In this document: positions 1-9,063 of the stretch, one piece after another
Numbering within the stretch: position 1 is the first letter of the stretch
Layout of the letters: each line of letters starts with the position of its first letter
Assembly (NCBI GenBank): GCA_003116995.1
Contig: BDSL01000007.1
Coordinates: forward strand, 682,001 to 746,000
Source of the DNA: Yamagishiella unicocca
Lineage: Eukaryota; Chlorophyta; Chlorophyceae; Chlamydomonadales; Volvocaceae
Length of the DNA: 64,000 nucleotides
Reading direction: 5' to 3'
The notes under the pieces: generated by a model
What the model was told of the DNA's origin: nothing
Database searches by the model: none
Seen by the model: only the letters and a program-made list of their open reading frames with translations
Position numbers and translations under genes: made by a program

Positions 1-36
1 GACTGCTCGGGGCCCAGGCCGACCCTCCGGCCCCAC

Positions 37-125
37 CTGGCAATGCACCTCCTCCCGCCCCACCTGGCAGTGCACCCCCGCCAGCCCCACCTGGCAGTGC
101 ACCCCCGCCAGCCCCACCTGGCAAT
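37..125 (-). repeat. 27-bp tandem repeat carrying copies of a 5' splice site
   Basis: The exon-end motif TGCCAG|GTGGGG occurs four times at a spacing of exactly 27 bp, giving possible exon ends at 118, 91, 64 and 37 on the minus strand. The sequence between donors is open, so each alternative donor would add nine residues in frame (VGLAGVHCQ or VGREEVHCQ). Confidence 0.8.
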
Positions 126-1497
126 GCAGCTGCGAGCACTTGAGTTCGGAAAAGGAGGATGACATGATGATGCGGCGGCGAGTGGCCGAGGCGTCAGTTA
201 GGCCCACCTCCACACTGAAGGGGACACCCTGGGGCCGGGGAGGAGGGAGGAGGGGGCGAGGGTGAGGGAGGAGCGGAGGAGCAGCTGCTGCAGGTTCATA
301 GGAGCAGCGGTCACGTGACGAGGCCAGGGCACTGTCCCACTCCTCCATTCGAGAGACGAAGGGCTCCCCAGGCGGGCCGCAGGGCTCACCACTCCGATCT
401 CCAGCTGCAGCAGCAGGTGCGGCTGCGTCAGCCCCAGGGCCGCCCGCTCGTCCTTGGGCAGCGCCAGGCGGCAGCCGCCGCTGCTCACAAACACATAGCC
501 CTTGAGGGGCTGAGGATGGGGCGGCGGGAGGGGAGGGGAGGACAGGGAAAGGGTCGGTCGGCGGTGCGCTGTGGGCGGGAAGTGGCATTGGCACCATAAT
601 GACCCATGGGACGGCGGAGCGCATAGCTGGGGCGTGGAGGCGGGGTCTGAGTCGGGTGCGGAGGGCGGGTCCTGCTGCCTGACTCTCTGGCAACAGGGGC
701 CGCCAGAGCGCAGGGAGGCTGCTGCTGCGGCCGCTCTGTCGAGGGGGCTGCTCCCACAGCTGCCACACTCCGCCTCCACGCCCAACTTCACGCTCCGAAA
801 GCAGAGTCTCCAGACCCTCCTGGAGCCTCCAGACCCTCCCGGAGCCTCCAGGCCCTCCTGGAGCACTGCACTGCTCCCCGGTGCGGAGCAAGTGAGGGCT
901 GAGGGCCTCCCCACTGGTGCTGCCCACACATCACCGCCCGTTCATCACCCACAGCCCCAGGCTGCAGTTGCCTGGGGCCCGGGGGTGCGGTATCCCCGCA
1001 TGACGGTGTGCCTGCCCTCACCCCCCCTCCGCTGACTGGCCCAGCACCAGGGAGGGAGCGCAGGCCGCCGGAGCCGCAGCGTGCGACAGTCCTCCCTGGC
1101 CTGGTTATAGTTGTGGCTCCGGCCCTGCCCCCACCTCTCAGGTGGATGCCGTGCCCAACGAGCACTCGACTGGCGCCCCCCCCCCCGCGCGCTGCTGACA
1201 AGAACCCAGCCCGGCGGCACCCGTCCGCGCCGGTCCTTCCAGCCGACACTGCACTCGCTCGCCAGCGGCATGCCCTTCCCCGCCCGGGCGCCCCAACAAG
1301 ACGCAAGGCGGAGCACACAATGTCTTGTCCCGCTGCAACCGACCGATACAACACGCTCAGCGCTCGGGCTATACCTTGTCGTACACCTTCTGCACGCCCT
1401 TCTGTGGCCCCGAAACTTTCCACTGCGCCAGCGGGTTCTGTCCCTGCGTGCCCAGGACCTCCACATGGGCCCCGCCCTGGTACTCATTCGCGAACAT
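118..1497 (-). CDS. CFAP20DC: CFAP20-domain protein (CFAP20DC-like), 3' part beyond the left edge
   Basis: Three 5' exons can be read on the minus strand: 1375-1497, 392-509 (the splice may fall at 390) and 118-228, joined by GT-AG introns. The protein starts MFANEYQGGAHVEVLG, runs through VYDKPLKGYVFVSSGG, and reaches FSVEVGLTDASATRRRI. This matches the order of the CFAP20 domain as I recall it from vertebrate CFAP20DC (C3orf67), including the start methionine. CFAP20 proteins are associated with cilia and axonemal microtubules, which fits a motile alga. The rest of the gene lies left of position 1. The last visible exon ends in a run of four identical 5' splice sites (see the repeat at 37-125). 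The family call is firm; the ciliary role is inferred from the family. Confidence 0.85.
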
Positions 1498-2603
1498 GAC
1501 GCGGCCCCTCCGGGCCACGAATAGAAGTAGCTATGGGGCTGAGGAGTGGACCTGGGGGCAGCGCTCGGCCGTCCAGGTCCCAGTCCGACACTGCCACGCG
1601 AGCAATGCGGTCCCGCGGAATGCTTATGATGCTGCTCGCTGACTGTTTCTAACGGAAGTTTTCTTCCGCAAGAATATATGATTTCGCCACAAACTGCTTC
1701 GAGTTCCGTTTGACTGAGTCTGCCCAGGCCGAGTACCGAGCAGCAGGGCCCGCGAGCGAGGCGAATGAGGCACCCGCCCGCGGCGCCCCAACCAGTATCA
1801 GCTCATCCAGGCCAAAACGATACAGCCTGTCAGGATTAGGGGGAATTAAGCATTTGGGACAGTATTGTTTCAGGCAATAGCGCACTGCCGGAAACGGCAT
1901 GAAGCGACGCAGTAGAAGTCGAAGTGGCGACGAACCCAAGACAGCAGTGGTGTTATAGCCCATCATACATACAACAGTGCCATAAAAACCGTACTTAAGC
2001 TGCAGGGGGATGATGCGCCTAGGCCAAAACCCCTAGCAACAACCTGGGAAAGAGCTGCGCTGCCCTTTACCCTAAATATACATTATACAATGTGACAAAG
2101 ACTACAAGAACGCCAAAGCGCACCTCGTGCGGTCTATGTATGTGGCTGTCAGATGCCTCTCGTGCCCGGCTCGTTCCGTTCGGCTGCAGCACTGCGAATC
2201 TACTTCAATTGACGTGTCAGCTACCACGCAAAGGATTAAGTCCGGAATAAAGGGCGCTATCTGCCGGGAGCACAGAACGTCGTTAATGCGTCAAAAGATA
2301 TTCCTCAGGTCCAGCCGTAGCATGCACAGCGTATGTTACCGAAGCATTAATGTGGGCATGAATATCAGCTTTGTATGGAGCCATCGCAGCTTGGGGCTTG
2401 GACATCCCTGCGGGCGAGTACGGCGTGACTTCCACTCAATGCTACCAATGTGTTTTATTGTGTACCATGGGCTACGTAATTTCCAAGGGAATATCTTGCA
2501 GCGCCTACGTCCTTTACAGCTGTTGAACAAAAAAGCTCCACTTTTTTTTGTTTGTGCATCGCTTAAAAAGTTGCCCAGTTCAATCGTAAGGCCGTCAGGT
2601 ACA
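1498..2603. promoter_or_regulatory. Divergent intergenic region, CFAP20DC-like / SufE
   Basis: This stretch separates the start codons of two genes that point away from each other, so it should hold both promoters and 5' UTRs. Base composition falls after about 1650, with AT-rich tracts at 1960-2110 and 2440-2580. Open frames here lack intron signals or family resemblance, and I see no gene. Confidence 0.5.
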
Positions 2604-5578
2604 ATGATCGCTCATCGTCACATTAGGCTAGGGGCAACACCATGCAGCGGTCTGTCACGCCTGCGGCGGGCCCCCGCACTCTCGGCGCCGGCGTCCCAGC
2701 CACTTCGGCGCCAGCAGTCAAGGGTAAGTTATAAAGGCCCCTGCATCATGCATGAATTGGCACAGCCACAACGCCCAGCGCTTGCGTTTACGCACGTCGC
2801 CGATGTCGCCTGGAACCACCGATAATTTAGGCTGGCGGGCACGCAGGCGATCAGCATATGCCGTGCACAGAAGGCGTCGGATCTTCCTAGCAGCCTGCAA
2901 AAGATTGTGGGCGCCTTCCAGATGGTTCCTGATCCCATGGCCAGGTGAGGTCAGGGTTTCAGGCCTTCCCCCATGCGTCCGATCGCCTCGTTCCGATGAC
3001 ACCCACATCCCCACTTCCACCACGATGCAACGTAACTATGCACGGAATTCCTTCCTCACGTGCATGGACCGCGCAACGCGCAGCGCGGTTGCGTCCGCGC
3101 CCCCGCGCCCCCCCCCCCCGCTGCACCCCAGTCCCTCGGCAGCGGAGCCGCCGACGGCACCTAACCGGACAGGTGGCCATTTGGGTTCTTGCCTACTTTT
3201 GCCCTGCATGACACACGCTGAAAAATCAACGTAATCGCCAGGCCGCTTGCACACCCTGCGCCCCTGGGGGGTGCCTGAGGTCTCTGTTGGGCCTGGTGGG
3301 CCTGGTGTGATTTCTCAGGGGGGGCTGGTGGAACTTAGCGTGTGTTCCCGCCCCGCCTCCTGCCAACTGCCGCTGACCACTTGCTGCCTGGCTCCCTCCC
3401 TCCCTGCCTCCCTCCCTGCACAACGCTTCCTGCTTCCACGCCCATCTGCCCCTACAACTTCCCTCGCCGCCTCCCTCCCTCCCTCCCTCAACCCCATCCA
3501 GGTACAAGCAGCTGCTGTTCTACGCCACTAAGCTGGCCCCGCTTCCGGAGGCTGAACACATCCCGTCAAACAAGGTGGAGGGTTGTGTGTCGCAGGTGAG
3601 GTCAAGGGGCGAGAAAACCCGCGGCCGGGGCCCCACGAGAGGGGTTTCGAGGAAGACAACGAGAGGGGGGGGGGGTGAGACTGGTGACACGAAAAACGAC
3701 AAGATAGTGGGCGCATGGTCGGCGGACAGCGAGGATGCGAAGGCCAGCCACGTGAGAAATGCACAGTCGGGAGTTGTCGACCGATGTTGGAATCCTATGA
3801 TGTTCGGCGTTAAGTGACGTGCCCAACTGTATCCGGATCCCTTTCCCCACCTTCCGTTTCGGGCAGGTGTGGGTGGTTCCGGAACTCCGGGACGATGGCA
3901 AGATCTACTGGCGGGCCGACTCGGACTCGCAGCTGACTAAGGTACGGCATGGCGCGGCAGCAACCGTTGGATCACCTGCGTGACTCTGCGATCTGTCAAC
4001 CAACCATCAGCTGCCGAGCTAGCTTCCCTTCGCTACCAAAAACCAGATGCTGAAGTTACTGGCGGCCACATCCCTCCCGATAGCAAACGACCACCGTCCT
4101 GCCTCCCTTCCCAACTTCGCACGGAAAAAAATTAAAAAATTATAGCAATAATCACCCCTTAATAGCGTTACGAATCGTCACACCACACTCGTCTCTCACG
4201 TGTAGGGTCTCGCGGCGCTGCTGGTCACCGGTCTCAGCGGCTGCACGCCCACCGAGATTCTGTCGGTGCAGCCGGGCTTCATCGAGATGCTGGGCCTCAA
4301 GCAGAGCCTCACCCCCAGCCGCAACAACGGCTTCCTAAACATGTTCCGACTCATGCAGAAGAAGTCGCTCGAGCTGCTGGCAGCATCGGTGTCGGCGTCA
4401 GCTGCGCCAGAGGCAGCGCAGGTGGGTTCCGTGCTGTGTGGGTTTGCAAAAACGATCCGGTCGCTCGACGTGGGAAGTATGCCGGTAGCTGGCGCATGGA
4501 GCGGGGGGTATGAGAGGAGACCCGTGGGTTGGGGCCCCTTGCTATGGGGGCCGGGAAGGGCAGCGCGGCCTTGGTGTGACCTTGCAGGGATGGCATGGAC
4601 GGGTCGCTGGTGCTGTTGCCAGGGTGCTTCATGTCTGCCCATCCTCCCCGTCACCCCCCTCTCTCTTGGCCGCCCCTGCCCAGGCCATAAGCGTCTCTAG
4701 TAACGGCAATGGTAACGGTAACGGCAGCGCACCCGCGGCCGCGGCGGCCCCTGCCGCTTCCACTTCCGACCCTGCGGCCCCTGCGGCGCCCGCGGCGGCG
4801 GCTGCGAAGCCGGAGAGTCGCACTCCGGTGCGGGACGGCATGGAGCGCAAGCTAGGCGAGGCGCTGCGGCCGGCCATGCTGGACATCGTGAATGAGAGCG
4901 CGCAGCACGCGGGGCACGCCGGGGCGATGATGGCGCGGGCGGGGAAGGCTGGCGCCTCGGGGGAGACGCACTTCCGAGTGGAGGTGGTTTCGGAGGTGTT
5001 TGAGGGGATGACGCAGGTCAAGCGGCAGCGGATGATCTACCAGGTGGGGCCGGGGTTGGCGGAGGGGGATGCGGTGGTCGCGGTGGGGATGGGGTCGGGG
5101 ATTGAGGGTGCGGTAGGAGGGGAGAGGGCAGGAGCGAATGAGGGGCCGCCGTGGGTCGTGGGCGGGGACCCACGGTGCAGCGGTGAGTCAAGGGCGTTGA
5201 CGTGTCGCCTGCAAGGCGCCGCTGTCACTGCGCATGTCCAGTCACTGCGCACGTCCTGTCACTTCTCATTCCGCGGGACACGGGCATCGAACCAGGGTGG
5301 CCGTATCCGGCGGGTGTTGTTGGAATTATTGCGTGTCGGGAGGCTGGCACGATACGCGCTCCTGTTTTTTGGGTCGGACCAGCACTGTTCCCCCCTCGGG
5401 TCCGAAGTCAAGAGCATCCCCCCCCCTCTGTCTTTTTCGTGTCAACGGTTTTCACCTCACCCCCCCTGCCTCCTCTCCTGGTCCTGCGCAGCTTTTGGAA
5501 GAAGAGTTTGCGATGGGGCTGCATGCGCTGTCACTCGTCACCAAGACACCGGTTGAGGCGGAGAAGGCCGCGGCTTAA
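2604..5578 (+). CDS. SUFE1: Chloroplast SufE-BolA fusion, cysteine desulfurase activator
   Basis: Seven exons: 2604-2723, 2871-2944, 3502-3595, 3867-3941, 4206-4421, 4684-5043 and 5492-5578, giving 341 residues with every phase consistent. Residues 1-40 look like a chloroplast transit peptide: Arg/Ser/Ala-rich with no acidic residue. The SufE domain follows (about 44-193), including FQMVPDPMARYKQLLFYA and KVEGCVSQVW, where Cys93 is the sulfur-accepting cysteine. A low-complexity Asn/Gly then Ala/Pro linker (about 199-235) leads to a C-terminal BolA domain (about 243-335, with HAGHAGA and ETHFRVEVVSEVFEGM). Plant SufE1 has the same two-domain order and stimulates NFS2 cysteine desulfurase in plastid Fe-S assembly, with BolA contacting monothiol glutaredoxins. 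I chose the ATG at 2604 because it is in frame and gives a sensible transit peptide; in-frame upstream ATGs would add long non-homologous sequence. Confidence 0.94.
3674..3737. repeat. Dispersed intronic repeat, family B copy 1
   Basis: This segment of SufE intron 3 is nearly identical over about 65 bp to 10581-10647 in the cyclophilin gene. Both contain CAAGATAGTGGGCGCATGGT followed by CGGCGGACAGCGAGGATG. A shorter related piece in the opposite orientation lies near 5425-5465 in SufE intron 6. Confidence 0.8.
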
Positions 5579-6229
5579 AGCGGCTGAAGGGACGTGGATG
5601 AGGGAAGGCTGGGACGTGGATGAGAGACGAAGAGTGTGTTTTGAGGAGGGTGGGGCCTCTGCTGGGCTGGCAATGCATGAGAGGCGAGGGAAGGCCGTCA
5701 AAGAGTGTACGGACGTGACACGTCGAGCAAGGCGTTTTTTAACCGGTAATGATATTTTACCGCTATTTTTGCTACATGGTCCGACGAAACATTACTTACG
5801 TATTGCGGAGACAGCGTAATGCGATACATGGTAGTGCATTTTTGTGTGTTTCGTAGGATGGGGAGCGCATAGCGTGTACTTGCATTTCCAGCAGCCATTT
5901 CGTAAACGCCCTCTCCCTGTGTGCAGCAACGCTGTGTTGAAAGCTTGAAACACATGGTGTGGGTTGTGGTCGGGCACTCAGGGCCGCGCGAAGTGCTTGG
6001 TGGCGGGGCCGCGATGGTTGTCGGTGTTGAGGAGTGGGCCTGCGATAGAAGTGGCGAACCCAGTGCTAAGCATGTGTGCTGCATGTGCCATGTAACCGAT
6101 GCCTTATCCGCACCAGTGCTGGCAACGTCAATCTGGGGTCGTTCCGCCCTTGCACCCTCTCCCCGCTTCGAAACGCAATTCCCTGCAAAATGCTCATGGC
6201 AACGACTGCCCTTGAACGCCCTTGTTGGT
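5579..6229. other. 3' flank between convergent SufE and H4 genes
   Basis: The stretch contains the SufE 3' UTR and ends at the H4 3' hairpin. A TGTAA motif, the volvocine-type polyadenylation signal, occurs near 6089, but its use is not proven. I see no further coding signal. Confidence 0.5.
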
Positions 6230-6245
6230 GGTGTTGAAAAACACC
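6230..6245 (-). terminator. Histone H4 3' stem-loop
   Basis: A perfect 6-bp stem, GGTGTT and AACACC, with a 4-nt loop lies about 52 bp past the H4 stop codon. The same palindrome follows H2B and H2A here. Such 3' palindromes are known in Chlamydomonas and Volvox histone genes and mark 3'-end formation of non-polyadenylated histone mRNA. Confidence 0.9.
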
Positions 6246-6296
6246 GGTTATATTTTATTGATCACTGGAAGATGGAATGCGAACTGCGCCCGCAAT

Positions 6297-6680
<384 letters not shown>

Positions 6681-6789
6681 TTATACTCTCCCAACCTAGC
6701 GTACGATTACCGTTAGTCCGAGCTTCCGGAGGCCCCAGTGACCCGACCCGGCGTCACTGTAAGCTTCGGCGCACGCTTTTGGACTACGT

Positions 6790-6945
6790 TCCAGCCACAT
6801 CACGTTGATGCACACATCTTTATGCTGCTCGCAGGTCCACCGATGACAAGGTGCCATGCCCGCCACGTCCGCTCGTATAAGCCAGCCACAGGTCGTCTGA
6901 AGAAGCCTCACCGCTACCGGCTGATAACTCTTCTCAACAAGCTGC
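6790..6945 (+). pseudogene. Probable histone H3 remnant
   Basis: At 6882-6920 the plus strand encodes PATGRLKKPHRYR, which matches the H3 segment PATGGVKKPHRYR at 11 of 13 positions. It sits where a divergent H3 partner of H4 should be, about 270 bp from the H4 start and pointing away from it. Flanking sequence keeps only hints of H3: CCCGCCACGTCCGCTCGTA upstream, and TLLNKLL downstream in place of TELLIRKLP. The rest of the 135-residue frame is missing or scrambled, with no intact H3 between 6609 and 7432. The outer limits are approximate. Confidence 0.5.
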
Positions 6946-7385
6946 TTACAACTCGATGTCTCCCAAGCCAGTTCTTTCTTTCCTTACCGCTCCCAGCTGT
7001 GCGGGTCCCTGACCGTCCCACGAGTTGCGTTAAACCTGTTGCGAACAACCCCTGTGATACCGTGTTTTTTCTCAAAACACAGAAGTTGGTTCAGGCCAGG
7101 CTGGAGACCTGTGGAGGTCAGCCACGGCACGCAGACTGCCTGGTACTCGCCCAAAGTATAATAATAAATTGGGACCGAACAAAAACACCGTCTACGAGTG
7201 CTCATATTACGTTTTGGGAAGAGAGGCGAATACGGCGACGCACGGCCGGTATTGAAATGAATACATGCAAAAAGTGCGCCGATGGCTATCCCTGGCTCTC
7301 TTCGTCATCGAGGAAGATAGGGTGAAGCATGGCCAGGATATAATCGTGCCATTGGTTCCTTGCGAGGTGTGACAGTCAGTTTGGT
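6946..7385. other. Spacer between H3 remnant and H2B
   Basis: I see no gene here. The stretch has lower GC than the coding regions. A histone-type stem-loop that an H3 gene on the plus strand would need is not visible until the H2B hairpin at 7386, which serves the opposite strand. Confidence 0.4.
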
Positions 7386-7401
7386 GGTGTTAAAAAACAC
7401 C
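7386..7401 (-). terminator. Histone H2B 3' stem-loop
   Basis: A 6-bp perfect stem (GGTGTT/AACACC) with a 4-nt A/T loop lies about 31 bp downstream of the H2B stop codon. It is the same palindrome that follows H4 and H2A. Confidence 0.9.
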
Positions 7402-7432
7402 GGGTTTTTTATGTTATATTCCGCGTTGCCGT

Positions 7433-7903
7433 TTACGAAGACGTGAACTTAGTGACGGCCTTCGTGCCCTCCGACACGGCATGCTTCGCCAGCTCGCCAG
7501 GAAGCACAAGGCGCACGGCGGTCTGGATTTCGCGCGAAGTGACGGTTGGCTTCTTGTTGTAGCGGCTCAACTTGGACGCTTCGGTCGCAACCTTCTCGAA
7601 GATGTCATTGATGAAGCTATTCATAATCGACATCGCCTTAGAGCTGATGCCTGTGTCAGGATGCACCTGCTTGAGAACCTTGTAGATATAGAGCTTGTAG
7701 GTCTCAGACTTGCTGGCCTTCTTGGCCTTCTTAGGCTTCTTCTCGCCTTCATCACCGGCAGCAGACGGCTCCTTGGCCGTCTTCTTTGCAGGAGACTTCT
7801 TCACCTTCTTAGGCGCCTTCTCAGCCTTAGGCTTGGCCTCGGCTTTCACTGTGGCCGCCTCCGCCTTCTCGACGGGCTTCTCCTCTTTCGTCTTGGGAGC
7901 CAT
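7433..7903 (-). CDS. H2B: Histone H2B
   Basis: The intronless frame encodes 156 residues starting [21 protein letters not shown] Lys/Ala/Glu-rich tail of about 65 residues precedes the histone fold ([20 protein letters not shown] through [20 protein letters not shown]). A longer reading from 8029 exists only with a non-ATG start and would run into the shared promoter, so the ATG at 7901-7903 was chosen. The lysine in [11 protein letters not shown] near the C-terminus is the conserved ubiquitination site. H2B dimerises with H2A, whose gene lies head to head 263 bp away. A stem-loop follows the stop codon. Confidence 0.97.
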   Translation of the reverse strand: MAPKTKEEKPVEKAEAATVKAEAKPKAEKAPKKVKKSPAKKTAKEPSAAGDEGEKKPKKAKKASKSETYKLYIYKVLKQVHPDTGISSKAMSIMNSFINDIFEKVATEASKLSRYNKKPTVTSREIQTAVRLVLPGELAKHAVSEGTKAVTKFTSS

Positions 7904-8166
7904 TGTATGTATTGCGACGATTGATTGGGTAAATGAACACCTTAGAAGATCATGGCTCGTAGGAACTTGTATGCAAATGCGAGCTATGACCCGCCGATCC
8001 GACTTCGCTCGGCTAACTGACAACGGCATCGTACTGTTGCATTTGGCCGCTGTGAGCTCTCAGTTCTGACTATAAGAAGCGTTGAAATACACCAAAAGAG
8101 TATTCAGCTTTACAAGCAATCCTCATTGACAACTTGCTTTCTTAAATTTTCCCGACACAAACAACA
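7904..8166. promoter_or_regulatory. Bidirectional H2A/H2B promoter
   Basis: The 263 bp between the two start codons must drive both genes. A TATA-like box, TATAAGA, lies at 8071-8077, about 90 bp before the H2A start. A perfect octamer motif ATGCAAAT at 7971-7978 and an ATTGG (inverted CCAAT) near 7924 lie on the H2B side. Both motifs are typical of S-phase histone promoters. Their use here is inferred. Confidence 0.7.
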
Positions 8167-8562
8167 ATGGCCGGACGTGGCAAGGGCAAGACTGCCGGCA
8201 AGAAGGCCGTCAGCCGCAGCTCTAAGGCTGGCTTGCAATTTCCTGTCGGCCGCATTGCGCGCTACCTGAAGAAGGGCAAGTATGCTGAGCGCGTTGGTGC
8301 TGGTGCGCCCGTTTACCTGGCAGCTGTCCTCGAGTATTTGACTGCTGAGGTCCTCGAGCTCGCTGGTAACGCGGCTCGTGACAACAAGAAGAACCGCATC
8401 GTGCCGCGCCACATTCAGCTGGCCATCCGTAACGATGAGGAGCTGGGCAAGTTGCTGGGCGAGGTGACAATTGCATCTGGCGGCGTGCTGCCCAACATCC
8501 ACGCTGTCCTTCTTCCCAAGAAGTCCAAGGGCGGCAAGGGCTCTGCTGAAGAGGAGGCTTAA
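8167..8562 (+). CDS. H2A: Histone H2A
   Basis: The 131-residue intronless frame begins [20 protein letters not shown] and contains the H2A fold ([20 protein letters not shown], the acidic-patch sequence [10 protein letters not shown], and [15 protein letters not shown]). The C-terminal tail [10 protein letters not shown] lacks the SQ[E/D] motif of H2A.X, so this is a canonical replication-coupled H2A. It pairs with the divergent H2B at 7433-7903 and carries the shared 3' stem-loop. Confidence 0.98.
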   Translation: MAGRGKGKTAGKKAVSRSSKAGLQFPVGRIARYLKKGKYAERVGAGAPVYLAAVLEYLTAEVLELAGNAARDNKKNRIVPRHIQLAIRNDEELGKLLGEVTIASGGVLPNIHAVLLPKKSKGGKGSAEEEA

Positions 8563-8608
8563 GGAACCTGAACCGTTCTACCTAGCGTGGCATATTCCGC
8601 CATTACCC

Positions 8609-8624
8609 GGTGTTTTTCAACACC
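8609..8624 (+). terminator. Histone H2A 3' stem-loop
   Basis: GGTGTTTTTCAACACC forms a 6-bp stem with a TTTC loop about 46 bp after the H2A stop codon. It is followed by ACCC, as in the other two copies read on their own strands. Confidence 0.92.
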
Positions 8625-9063
8625 ACCCATCAGACTTGAAGCTCCGTGATACCACTACCCCTTTTGATCTTGGTGCGTCTCTTACTCAGGGATACAGACC
8701 CTTTGCGCGTCATGTTATGGCAATTGTGAACAAATGTAGTAGCAAGTAGCGACAAACTGCTTAGCGATTCAAAAAAATGTCACTCACCGAAAGCCAGCGG
8801 CCTCCGTTATTTACATCATTCTCAGGTCACAACACCCCGCAGGTGGCCTGACATCGATGGCCTCACAAATTTGATGTCTCCTTCAATGATGTGTCCTTCA
8901 AGGCAACCAGAAGCAAGCAGCAGTGGCAACTGCAGCCCAACTCCAACCACCATCAAACCCTTTCCACGGGCTCGCGCAGCAAACGCAAACCCATCCCGGT
9001 TCGTTCTTCAGCTCTCGGTCTCCGCCTGCCCACACAAGGCACCCCGAGCAGGCCCCCTCGGCC
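8625..9063. other. 3' flanks of convergent H2A and cyclophilin genes
   Basis: No coding signal stands out. The region should hold the 3' UTR of the minus-strand cyclophilin gene, whose stop codon is at 9064-9066. Confidence 0.4.

Noticed and set aside
2127..2603. Upstream extension of SufE in the same frame
   Set aside because: It would add 159 residues with no resemblance to SufE1, and the ATG at 2604 already gives a proper transit peptide.
6696..6911. Minus-strand frame with SPKACAEAYSDAG, loosely like part of a frame at 16193-16417
   Set aside because: The similarity is short and low, neither frame has other coding features, and chance is the simpler explanation.
7904..8029. N-terminal extension of H2B
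   Set aside because: It needs a non-ATG start and covers the shared H2A/H2B promoter; family H2B proteins start at MAPK.
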